The notes under the pieces: generated by a model
Databases searched by the model: none
Seen by the model: the letters and a program-made list of their open reading frames with translations, nothing else
What the model was told of the DNA's origin: nothing
Position numbers and translations under genes: made by a program
In this document: positions 40,767 to 50,052 of the stretch, piece by piece
Numbering within the stretch: the stretch's first letter is position 1
Layout: each line of letters begins with the position of its first letter
Source of the DNA: Polaribacter ponticola
Lineage (GTDB): Bacteria > Bacteroidota > Bacteroidia > Flavobacteriales > Flavobacteriaceae
Assembly (NCBI RefSeq): GCF_026191475.2
Contig: NZ_JAOSLC020000003.1
Coordinates: 372,001 to 436,000 of the forward strand
DNA length: 64,000 bases
Direction: 5' to 3'

Positions 40767-42197
40767 ATGAACAATAAAATAAATAAAAATTTAAAATACG
40801 TTGCTTTTGCAATCTTATTACTATCATTTTCTTGTAGTGAAGATTTTTTAGATGTTGAAGCAACAGCAGAAACTGAAGAGGCACTAACAGCAGAAAAATC
40901 TGTTGAGCTTGTTAATGCAGTTTACAATAGATTTCTGCAATGGCAAATGAGTTCTTTTTCCTGGAATGGTTTAACAAGCATTACTACAGATGATGCAGAT
41001 AAAGGAAGTAGCACTGGAGACACTGGAACTGATAAAGACATTTTAGATGCAATTGCTTTCGATCCAACAACAATTTCTATTGGAGAAGTTTGGAGTGAAC
41101 ATTACAATGCAAACCAGCGTATTACACAAGCTATAACTCGTATCCCAGAATTTGATATCGATGAAAAACTAAAAACAAGATTAATTGGTGAAGCTAAATT
41201 TTTAAGAGCATTAATATATTTTAGATTAGTAAAAACATTTGGCGGAGTACCTTTAATTTCTGATAAATCAGATTTTTCCAGCCCAGATATTTTAAAAAGA
41301 GCATCTAAAGAAGATACTTATCTTTTTATAGAAAATGACTTACAAGATGCTATAAACTCATTACCAGAAAAAAATGAATACGCGGCTGCAGATCTCGGTA
41401 GAGCAACAAAAGGCGCAGCAAAAGCATTATTAGCTAAAGTAAGCATGTATCAAAATAAATGGCAAGAGGTACTTACATTAACAAATGAAGTTATTACATC
41501 AAAACAATACGATTTAACAACCAACTACGAAGATATTTGGAAAGAAATTGGAGAAAATAATACAGAATCTATTTTCGAAATTCAAGCTAAAGGAGGAGAT
41601 GCTCCTACTGCAGGAGTTCAAGGATATAGTGTAACTCAAGGAGCCAGAGGCGATGGTGGCTGGGGCTGGGGCTTTAATACACCTACAGAAGATTTAGCCA
41701 ACTCTTATGAACCAAATGATGCCAGAAGAGATGCCACTATTATTTTTAGAGGAGAAACTTTATTTGATGGCAGGTTAGTACCTAATACTGTTACAAATGC
41801 AATGTATAATCAAAAAGCATATTCAAGCGCAAATTCAGATGCTTGGGAAACAGGAAAAAACATAAGAATTTTACGTTTTGCAGAAGTTTTATTAATGAAT
41901 GCTGAAGCCGCTTTAGAAGTTGGTGGAGATGCTGCAACACCTTTAAACAGAGTAAGAAAAAGAGCTGGTTTAGATGACGCTACTGTTGTTGATAAAATGA
42001 CAGTTTGGAAAGAAAGAAGACATGAATTAGCTTTTGAACACGATCGTTATTTCGATTTAGTTAGACAAGGTCGCGCAGGAGTAATTTTAAGAGCTCACGG
42101 AAAGAATTTTATTGATGGGAAACATGAGGTTTTCCCAATACCACAAGAACAAATAGATAAAAGTGGAGGAATTCTAACTCAAAACCCAATGTATTAA
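40767..42197 (+). CDS. SusD/RagB-type surface glycan-binding lipoprotein
   Basis: A 476-aa lipoprotein with a lipobox LLSFSC (Cys near 23) and an acidic SEDF stretch after it, as in surface-exposed lipoproteins of this phylum. The SusD fold is shown by FLRALIYFRLVKTFGGVPL, the TPR-like helices and the C-terminal ERRHELAFEHDRYFDLVRQG and VFPIPQEQIDKSGG motifs. It pairs with the preceding SusC as the lid that captures glycan. Confidence 0.95.
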   Translation: MNNKINKNLKYVAFAILLLSFSCSEDFLDVEATAETEEALTAEKSVELVNAVYNRFLQWQMSSFSWNGLTSITTDDADKGSSTGDTGTDKDILDAIAFDPTTISIGEVWSEHYNANQRITQAITRIPEFDIDEKLKTRLIGEAKFLRALIYFRLVKTFGGVPLISDKSDFSSPDILKRASKEDTYLFIENDLQDAINSLPEKNEYAAADLGRATKGAAKALLAKVSMYQNKWQEVLTLTNEVITSKQYDLTTNYEDIWKEIGENNTESIFEIQAKGGDAPTAGVQGYSVTQGARGDGGWGWGFNTPTEDLANSYEPNDARRDATIIFRGETLFDGRLVPNTVTNAMYNQKAYSSANSDAWETGKNIRILRFAEVLLMNAEAALEVGGDAATPLNRVRKRAGLDDATVVDKMTVWKERRHELAFEHDRYFDLVRQGRAGVILRAHGKNFIDGKHEVFPIPQEQIDKSGGILTQNPMY

Positions 42198-42217
42198 AAA
42201 TTAAAACTGATAAAATC

Positions 42218-43582
42218 ATGAAATTTACAGAAAACATAAAAGTACAATATATAATAAGCTGTTTTTTATTTTTAGCAGTAGCTTTAGGCTGTACAGAAAC
42301 TGCTATTGATCCACCACCACCAGATGTAGAAGCCATATTTGAGCGTCCTGTAAAAGAAATTCCTTTTGAGGAGTTATTAGATGAAGTACAACAACGTACA
42401 TTCAATTATTTTTGGGATTTTGCAGAACCAATTAGTGGTTTAGCAAGAGAACGCTCACAAGAAGAAGCTTTAGATGGGGAATCTAAAAGAGTTATTACAA
42501 TGGGAGGCTCTGGTTTTGGTCTTTCTGCATTTCCAATTGCAGTAGAAAGAGGTTGGCAAACAAAAACTAAAGTAATCGAACGTTTACAAAAAGTGCTTAC
42601 CTTTTTAGAAGGAGCAGAAAAATACCATGGTGCATTTTCTCACTGGTATTTTGGTGATACTGGTATTACTCGTCCATTTAGCGCACAAGATGATGGAGGA
42701 GATCTTGTAGAAACTGCATTTTTAATACAAGGTTTATTAATTAATAGAGAATATTTCTCTGGAAATAATGACGATGAAAAAGATATTAGAGATAGAATTA
42801 CCGCTATTTGGGAAGGAGTAGAATGGGATTGGTATGCAAGAAATGAAAAAATAATAACATGGCATTGGTCTAAAACTCACGAATTTGCAATTAATTTAAA
42901 AGTAAGAGGTTGGAACGAAGGATTAATAGTTTATGTTTTAGCAGCCTCTTCACCTACACATTCAATTGATAAAGAAACATATATAAATGGCTGGGCTTCT
43001 AATGGAGCTATGAAAAATGGAAATACTTATTTCGATATAAAACTTCCTTTAGGACCACAAAAAGGAGGGCCTTTATTTTTCTCTCAATATTCTTTTATTG
43101 GTCTAAATCCAACAAATTTAACAGATCAGTTTGCTAATTATTTTGAACAAAACAGGGCACATTCATTAATTAATTACAATCACTGCAAAGAAAATCCAAA
43201 TGGCTACAAAGGTTATGGAGGAGATAGTTGGGGATTAACTGCAAGTGATGATTTTAATGGTTACGCAGTGCATGAACCAGAAAATGACATTGGCGTTATA
43301 ACACCAACAGCAGCATTATCTGCTTTTCCATACACTCCTGTAGAATCTAAAAAAGCGATAGAATACTTCTATTATAAACAAAATGCAAAACTTTGGGGAG
43401 ATTATGGTTTTTATGATGCTTTTTCAGAAACCAACTCATGGTATTCAGATGGTTATTTAGCTATTGACCAAGGACCAATTGTTTGTATGATAGAAAACTA
43501 CAGAACTCAATTACTTTGGAATCTTTTTATGCAAAATCAAGAAATTAAAGATGGTTTAACAAAATTAGGTTTTACATATTAA
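42218..43582 (+). CDS. GH144-like beta-1,2-glucanase lipoprotein (first copy)
   Basis: A 454-aa lipoprotein (lipobox AVALGC). The domain is the glucoamylase-like (Pfam Glycoamylase) fold: QQRTFNYFWDFAEPISGLARERS, HGAFSHWYF, DDGGDLVETAFLIQGLL, HWSKTHEFAINLKVRGWNEGLIVYVLA, and the tail GYLAIDQGPIVCMIENYRTQLLW. Family knowledge: GH144 contains endo-beta-1,2-glucanases and sophorose-releasing enzymes of Bacteroidota. It follows susD by 20 bp. The substrate is inferred from family and neighbours (GH3, GH94). Confidence 0.85.
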   Translation: MKFTENIKVQYIISCFLFLAVALGCTETAIDPPPPDVEAIFERPVKEIPFEELLDEVQQRTFNYFWDFAEPISGLARERSQEEALDGESKRVITMGGSGFGLSAFPIAVERGWQTKTKVIERLQKVLTFLEGAEKYHGAFSHWYFGDTGITRPFSAQDDGGDLVETAFLIQGLLINREYFSGNNDDEKDIRDRITAIWEGVEWDWYARNEKIITWHWSKTHEFAINLKVRGWNEGLIVYVLAASSPTHSIDKETYINGWASNGAMKNGNTYFDIKLPLGPQKGGPLFFSQYSFIGLNPTNLTDQFANYFEQNRAHSLINYNHCKENPNGYKGYGGDSWGLTASDDFNGYAVHEPENDIGVITPTAALSAFPYTPVESKKAIEYFYYKQNAKLWGDYGFYDAFSETNSWYSDGYLAIDQGPIVCMIENYRTQLLWNLFMQNQEIKDGLTKLGFTY

Positions 43583-43616
43583 TATTAATCATCATTTAAA
43601 TTTTAAAACGTAAAAT

Positions 43617-44972
43617 ATGATTTTAAGTAAGACTTTCTTTTTTTCAAAATTGAATATTATAATCGTATTTATCGGAATAATATTATCTGTAAGTAGTTGC
43701 AAACAAAACGAGAAAAAAAGTGCTGTTAGTCAAAAAATTTCTTTTGAAAACTTATTAGATACTGTTCAAAAGAAAACGTTTAATTATTTCTGGGATTTTG
43801 CAGAAGAAAAAAGTGGTCTTGCAAGAGAAAGATCTCATGAAGATGCTTTTGATGGAGAGTCTAAAAACATAGTTACAACTGGTGGTACTGGTTTAGGTAT
43901 TGCTTCTTTTCCTACTGCAGTTACAAGAGGTTGGATAACAAGAAAAGAAGCTATAAATAGATTAGAGAAAATCTTAACATTTTTAGAAAAGTCAGAAAAA
44001 TATCATGGCGCATTTTCTCACTGGTATTTTGCAGACTCTAATAAAACACGTCCTTTTAGTGATTTAGATGATGGTGGAGACATTGTGGAAACCGCACTTT
44101 TATTGCAAGGGCTTCTTATTAACAGACAATATTTTTCAGAAGAAAATACAACTGAAAACCAAATTAGAAATAGAATTACTGCTATTTGGGAAGCTGTAGA
44201 ATGGAACTGGTATACACAAGGTAAAAAAAGTATTTCTTGGCATTGGTCTGTAAAAAATGGCTTTAAAGCGAACCTACCTGTGAGTGGATGGAATGAAGCA
44301 TTAATTGTCTACGTGTTAGCAGCTGCATCCCCAACTCATTCCATAGACAAAGAAACCTATACAAATGGTTGGGCAAGAAACGGAAACATGAAAAACGGAA
44401 AATCTTTTTATGACTATAATTTGCCTTTAGGAGAAGATTTTGGAGGCCCACTATTTCTATCTCAATATTCTTTTTTAGGTTTAGACCCGAGAAATTTAAA
44501 AGATGATTTCTGTGATAATTATTTCGAGCAAAATAAAACTCATTCATTAATCAATTATGAATATTGTAAAGAGAATCCTAAAAACTTTAAGGGATATAGT
44601 GAAAACTCTTGGGGGTTAACAGCCAGTGATAATTACAATGGATATTCTGCACATAGCCCAACAAATGATTTAGGCGTAATTACACCAACTGCAGCTTTAT
44701 CTTCTTTTCCATACACACCAAACGAATCAAGAAAGGCTTTAGAACATTTTTATTACAATTTAAATGATAAAATTTGGGGTAAATATGGTTTTTATGATGC
44801 TTTTTCAGAACAACAAAATTGGTTTTCTAAAGGATATTTGGCCATTGATCAAGGACCAATTGTGGCAATGATAGAAAATTACAGAACACAACAACTTTGG
44901 AATTTATTTATGAGTGACACAGATGTAAAATCTGGATTAAAAAAGTTAGGTTTTTCAAGCCCGAAAATTTAA
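43617..44972 (+). CDS. GH144-like beta-1,2-glucanase lipoprotein (second copy)
   Basis: A paralogue of the preceding gene, 451 aa, with a lipobox SVSSC and all the same motifs (KKTFNYFWDFAEEKSGLARERS, HGAFSHWYF, DDGGDIVETALLLQGLL, GWNEALIVYVLAAASPTHSIDKE). The N-termini differ, which suggests a different location or a division of labour, for example endo versus sophorose-releasing action. It lies 34 bp downstream of the first copy. Confidence 0.85.
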   Translation: MILSKTFFFSKLNIIIVFIGIILSVSSCKQNEKKSAVSQKISFENLLDTVQKKTFNYFWDFAEEKSGLARERSHEDAFDGESKNIVTTGGTGLGIASFPTAVTRGWITRKEAINRLEKILTFLEKSEKYHGAFSHWYFADSNKTRPFSDLDDGGDIVETALLLQGLLINRQYFSEENTTENQIRNRITAIWEAVEWNWYTQGKKSISWHWSVKNGFKANLPVSGWNEALIVYVLAAASPTHSIDKETYTNGWARNGNMKNGKSFYDYNLPLGEDFGGPLFLSQYSFLGLDPRNLKDDFCDNYFEQNKTHSLINYEYCKENPKNFKGYSENSWGLTASDNYNGYSAHSPTNDLGVITPTAALSSFPYTPNESRKALEHFYYNLNDKIWGKYGFYDAFSEQQNWFSKGYLAIDQGPIVAMIENYRTQQLWNLFMSDTDVKSGLKKLGFSSPKI

Positions 44973-44987
44973 AATCATTTTATTCTA

Positions 44988-47172
44988 ATGACTAAAATCA
45001 GCAAAAAAACAGAATCCACCTCTCCTACTTTTATCAATTCTAACATAGAAGAAAAAGTAAAACAACTAATGTCTGAAATGACTTTAGATGAAAAAATAGG
45101 GCAAACAGTTATGTATGCTAGTGAAATGGATGTTACAGGACCTGTTTTAGATGCAAATTATTTAGAATATATTAAAAAAGGAGAAGTTGGAGCTGTACTA
45201 AATGCTTCAGGAGTTTATTACGTTAGAAAGATTCAAAAATTAGCCGTAGAAAACTCTAGATTACAAATTCCATTACTTTTTGGTTTTGATGTAATTCATG
45301 GTTACAAAACTATCTTTCCAATTCCGTTAGCAGAATCTTGTAGTTGGGATTTAGATTTAATGGAAGAAACTGCACAAATAGCAGCTACAGAATCTTCAGC
45401 AGCAGGTCTACATTGGACTTTTGCTCCTATGGTTGATATATCTAGAGATGCAAGATGGGGCAGAATTGCAGAAGGAGCTGGAGAAGATGTCTATTTAGGA
45501 AGCCTTATAGCAAAAGCAAGAGTTAGAGGTTTTCAAGGAGATTTAGAGTCAACCAATAATATTTTAGCGTGCGCAAAACATTTTGCTGGTTATGGTGCAG
45601 CACAAGCTGGTAGAGACTATCATACTGTAGATATGTCTGATATTGAATTAAGAAACACACATTTACCCCCTTTTAAAGCTGCATTAGATGAAGGTGTTGC
45701 AACTTTTATGACAGCTTTTAACGAATTAAATGGAGTACCAGCAACAGGAAATAAATATTTGTTAGATACAATTTTAAGAAAAGAATGGAACTTTAAAGGT
45801 TTTGTAGTAACAGATTACACCTCTATTACAGAAATGATTGCTCATGGTTATGCAGAAAACTTAAAGCATGCTGGAGAAATAGCAATAAATGCAGGTTCAG
45901 ATATGGACATGCAAATGGCGCTTATAAAAATCATCTAAAAGAATATTTAAACGAAGAAAAGTTAGATGAAGAGCGATTAAATGAAGCTGTTAAGAGTATT
46001 TTAAGAATGAAATTTAAATTGGGTTTATTTGATGATCCATATAGATTTTGTGACGAAAACAAAGAAAAACAACTCATTTTATGTGAAGAACATCTAAAAT
46101 CGGCTACTGAAGCTGCAAAAAAATCTGTTGTATTATTAAAAAATAAGGACAGGGTTTTACCATTAAAAAAAACTTCTAAAATAGCACTTATTGGCCCTCT
46201 TGCAAATGACACACATCATATTTTAGGTACCTGGGCAGCATTTGGTCGAGAAAATAAAAACATCATCAGTATAAAAGAAGAGCTCGAAAATAAAAACATC
46301 GACTTTAAATATGCAAAAGGATGTGAGGTTTTAGAGGAAAACAGAGAAGGTTTTCAAAATGCAATTACTATCGCAGAAAAATCTGATGTGGTAGTAATGG
46401 TTATGGGAGAAACTGAAAATATGAGCGGAGAAGCTGCTTGTAGAACCAACATAAAACTACCAGGCTTACAGCAAGAATTAATTGCTGAAATAAAAAAACA
46501 AGAAAACCTATAATATTAGTTCTAATGAATGGAAGACCATTAGATCTTTCTTGGGAAGATAAAACTGTAGACGCCATTTTAGAAACTTGGTTTTTAGGTA
46601 CAAACTGCGCTACTGCAATAACAGAAGTACTTTATGGTGCTTACAATCCTTCAGGAAAATTAACCGTTACTTTTCCAAGAAATGTTGGTCAAGTTCCTCT
46701 TTTTTACAATCAAAAAAATACTGGTAGACCCACCAATGTTCCAAATGCAGACCCAAGATATACCTCTAAATATTTAGATGTAGCAAACAGCCCCTTATAC
46801 CCTTTTGGCTATGGATTAAGTTACACAGAATTCACATATAGCAAAGTAACATTAGACTCCAATACTCTTTTTTCTAATTCATCTATAAAAGCATCTGTAA
46901 CAATTACTAACACTGGTGATTATGATGGAGAAGAAATAGTGCAACTTTATATAAAAGATGTAATTGGTAGTATTACAAGACCTATAAAAGAACTGAAGGG
47001 TTTTAAAAAAATAACTTTAAAAAAGGGGGAAGCAAAAACGGTTCAATTTGAAATAACAGCAGAGCTTCTAAAATTTTACAATCAAGAACAAGCTTTTGTT
47101 TGTGAAGAGGGTGAATTTCAACTTTTTATTGCAGGAAATTCTGATCATCAATTTACAAATACATTTTTTTAA
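44988..47172 (+). CDS. GH3 beta-glucosidase, two frame breaks
   Basis: Reconstructed as about 728 aa. The TIM-barrel domain has the conserved KHFAGYGAAQAGRDYH and the nucleophile Asp276 in GFVVTDYTSI. The second domain follows (SVVLLKNKDRVLPL, IALIGPLAND), then the fibronectin III-like C-terminus (YPFGYGLSYTEFTY, ELKGFKKITLKKGE). The frame breaks at A3 45913-45915 (A4 restores MQNGAYKNHL) and at A7 46492-46498 (A8 restores KKTRKPIILVLMNGRPL). No signal peptide is visible. GH3 enzymes in beta-1,2-glucan loci, such as Bacteroides BT_3567, hydrolyse sophorose and short oligomers; the same role is inferred here. Confidence 0.88.
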
Positions 47173-47211
47173 ATAATTAAACTCGAATATTAACCATTAA
47201 ATTAGATACTT

Positions 47212-49740
47212 ATGAAAAAAATAGTACTTCTATTAGCACTTATTTCTTACAGTGCTTTTAACGCACAATGTGCAGACCCAGTTATTACAAATTTTGAATG
47301 CTCACCTCCTTCTTACACATCTTTTGGAGCATTAACTTCTGTAATAAACCCATTTTCTGAAGATATTAATACCAGTGCAAATGTTGGTCAATACACAGAT
47401 GATGGTACAGCAGCTTTTGATAATTTAACTTTTGATAAAGGAGCTGCCATCGATTTTTCAACAAATAATATCTTAAAATTTAAAATATATTCTACAAAAT
47501 TAGTTCCATTAGTAGTAAAATTAGAAGGTGGAGCAACTTCAACACCTTTAGAAACACCTATAACAATTGATGTAACTGGTTCTTGGGTAGAATATACCGT
47601 AGATTTAAGCAGTCAAAGTGCAGAAGATCATCAAAAAATAGTTTTCTTTTTTAACTTTAATAAAACTGATGGAACTGCTACTGACATTTATTATTTAGAT
47701 GATATTAGATGGGAAGCAGCTACTACAAGTACAGACCCAATTGTAACAGATTTTGAAAGTACGAAGCCTTCTCAAGGAGGTTTCCCTAACAACAAGTTAA
47801 CCATAGTATCTAACCATGTTTCATCTGGTATTAATACTACTGCTTCTATTGGTAAATATAAAGATGATGGTACTAATGGTTTTGATGGTTTAATTTTCGA
47901 CTATGGTTCTGCTATAAATTTAGCTACAAATAATATTTTAAAAATTAAATTATATACTCCTACATCTATTCAAATTTTGGCAAAATTAGAAGGTGGATCA
48001 ACTGCAAGAGAAATATTTTCTCCTTTCAGTATAGATAATGGGCCTGTTAATTCTTGGATAGAATTTACTTTTGATTTTAGTGCATATGCAAACAACGCAA
48101 GTGGAGGCGATGGAAATACAAAAATAGTTTTATTTGTAAACGCAGCTGTAACTAGCGGAACACCTTCAGACATTTATTATTTAGATGATATTATTTGGAC
48201 TAACAAAACCACTTGGACAGGAACTGCGAGTACAGATTGGTCTTCTCCAGGAAACTGGAATGGAGGTGTACCATCAGCAACATCTGAAGTAGTAATTCCC
48301 GATGTAGCAAACGACCCAATTATTGGTGAATTTACTTCTACTGGAGCAGTAACAGGTAACATAACAACTAACAATGTACTAACAATTGCTAGTGGAAGTT
48401 CTTTAATTGTAAACGGTATTGCTACAGGAGAAGTAACTTATAAAAGAAATCTTATAACGCCTGCATTAACTGGTGATGCTGCTGCAGATAAATTAGCAGG
48501 TTGGCATTTGGTAGGTTCTCCAGTAAACGGACAAGCCTATAATAACTCGTACGCAAATACAAATATTATTGCAACTTCTGGAACAAAAAGAGGTATTGCA
48601 ACGTATAATAATGCTCTAGCATCAGGTAATTGGTCTTATTTAGAAAATAATGATAGTAATAGTGGAACTTTTGCAACAGCAACTGGTTATACAATGAAAA
48701 CTACTATGTCTTCAGATGTATCATTTACAGGAACAGTTAATACTGTTGGAGTCGATAAAGGAATTACTGTTGGCGCTGGTACGCCCTTCAATTTATTGAG
48801 CAACCCTTTTACTTCTTATATAAATAGTGGTTCTTTTTTGAATTTAACTGCAAATTCAGATAAACTTACAAGCAAAACAATTTGGGTTTGGAATTCTTCA
48901 ACAAAAAATTATGATGCTAAAGTTTCTGGTGATGCTTTTAAATTAGCTCCAGGGCAAGGATTTTTTGTAAGCAGCTCTGCTACTGGAGATGTAACTTTTG
49001 AAAAAAGTATACAAAGTCATGAAAGTACAGGTATATTTTTAAGATCTGAACCTAAACCAAAAGTTGAATTGAATATTACAGATGGAACTCTTAACAGGTA
49101 TGCAAAAATATACTACAATGCTTTAGCTACTAAAGGTTTTGATAATGGTTTTGATGGCGAAACTTTTGGGGGTGCTAAAAATAAATTTGATGTATTTACA
49201 CAATTATTAGAAAATAATCTAGGCAAAAATTATCAAATTCAAGCTTTACCTAATACTAATTTAGAATCTAATATAATTCCTGTAGGAATTAAAGCAGAAG
49301 CTGGAAAAGAAATTACTTTTTCCGTTAAAGCATTAAGCTTACCTTCTAATATTAAAGTGTTTTTAGAAGACAGAATTACTAATACATTTACACGTTTAGA
49401 TGAAGATAATAGCAATTACAAAGTTACTTTATCTAATAATTTAAACGGAATTGGTAGGTTTTATGTTCATACAACTCAAAGTGCGTTAAGTGTTGCTAAT
49501 GTAACTTTAGAAAGTATAAGCATCTATAAATCTGATGCAAGTAATTTAAGAATCGTTGGTTTACCAAAAGGAAATACAAGTATTAAACTGTTTAATATTC
49601 TTGGGAAACAAATAATGAATTCTTCATTTGAATCTAATGGAGTAAAAGACATTACTTTACCAAAAACAGCAAATGGAATTTATATTGTTCAGTTATTTAC
49701 AGAAGCTGGTCAGTTAAACAAAAAAATTATTTTAGAATAA
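47212..49740 (+). CDS. secreted multidomain glycan-binding-like protein with T9SS sorting domain
   Basis: An 842-aa protein with a signal peptide (cleavage after AFNAQ). Two copies of a ~150-residue beta-sandwich-like unit follow (about residues 20-168 and 175-328); each begins with a TxFE-type motif and ends in DIYYLDDI-W. A third region (WTGTASTDWSSPGNWNGG, about 330-600) is typical of flavobacterial surface proteins. The C-terminus (KLFNILGKQIMNSS ... NGIYIVQLFTEAG) is a type A type IX secretion sorting domain. No catalytic motif is visible. The shared unit recurs in the proteins at 53.0 and 53.8 kb, so it probably binds the glucan. Confidence 0.8.
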   Translation: MKKIVLLLALISYSAFNAQCADPVITNFECSPPSYTSFGALTSVINPFSEDINTSANVGQYTDDGTAAFDNLTFDKGAAIDFSTNNILKFKIYSTKLVPLVVKLEGGATSTPLETPITIDVTGSWVEYTVDLSSQSAEDHQKIVFFFNFNKTDGTATDIYYLDDIRWEAATTSTDPIVTDFESTKPSQGGFPNNKLTIVSNHVSSGINTTASIGKYKDDGTNGFDGLIFDYGSAINLATNNILKIKLYTPTSIQILAKLEGGSTAREIFSPFSIDNGPVNSWIEFTFDFSAYANNASGGDGNTKIVLFVNAAVTSGTPSDIYYLDDIIWTNKTTWTGTASTDWSSPGNWNGGVPSATSEVVIPDVANDPIIGEFTSTGAVTGNITTNNVLTIASGSSLIVNGIATGEVTYKRNLITPALTGDAAADKLAGWHLVGSPVNGQAYNNSYANTNIIATSGTKRGIATYNNALASGNWSYLENNDSNSGTFATATGYTMKTTMSSDVSFTGTVNTVGVDKGITVGAGTPFNLLSNPFTSYINSGSFLNLTANSDKLTSKTIWVWNSSTKNYDAKVSGDAFKLAPGQGFFVSSSATGDVTFEKSIQSHESTGIFLRSEPKPKVELNITDGTLNRYAKIYYNALATKGFDNGFDGETFGGAKNKFDVFTQLLENNLGKNYQIQALPNTNLESNIIPVGIKAEAGKEITFSVKALSLPSNIKVFLEDRITNTFTRLDEDNSNYKVTLSNNLNGIGRFYVHTTQSALSVANVTLESISIYKSDASNLRIVGLPKGNTSIKLFNILGKQIMNSSFESNGVKDITLPKTANGIYIVQLFTEAGQLNKKIILE

Positions 49741-49767
49741 TTAACGAGAATTAAAAGACAATATATC

Positions 49768-49947
49768 ATGAAAAAACAAACAGAACTTACACAAGATACA
49801 GCTCAAGAAATTACTCGTAAAGATGCTATTAAAAAAATAGGAAATTATGGTAAATATGCTGCTTTAACAGCTTTAGGAACGTATCTAATTTTAAACCCAC
49901 AAAAAGCACAAGCTGCAAGCCCCGAAGCTCCTGGCACAGGGTTTTAA
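49768..49947 (+). CDS. 59-aa peptide with a single hydrophobic segment
   Basis: A short ATG-initiated frame 27 bp after the T9SS protein. It has a polar N-terminus (TQEITRKD-like, residues 10-20), a hydrophobic stretch YAALTALGTYLIL (31-43), then NPQKAQAASPEAPGTGF. The AQA-A could be a signal cleavage site, which would release a ~14-aa proline/glycine-rich tail. A strong terminator follows, so it is the last gene of the SusC transcript. Its function is unknown to me. Confidence 0.65.
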   Translation: MKKQTELTQDTAQEITRKDAIKKIGNYGKYAALTALGTYLILNPQKAQAASPEAPGTGF

Positions 49948-49969
49948 TAAAATAATATTTAATTACTTG

Positions 49970-50003
49970 AACGCCTCGATTTTATCGAGGCGTTTTATTT
50001 TAA
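49970..50003 (+). terminator. strong intrinsic terminator
   Basis: A perfect 11-bp stem, AACGCCTCGAT (49970-49980) with ATCGAGGCGTT (49984-49994), a TTT loop and a T-rich tail TTTATTTT. It ends the SusC-to-59-aa-peptide transcription unit before the regulator gene. Confidence 0.92.
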
Positions 50004-50052
50004 AAAAAACTATATATTTATAACTTTCAACAATAAATTTCTTAATTTTTAT

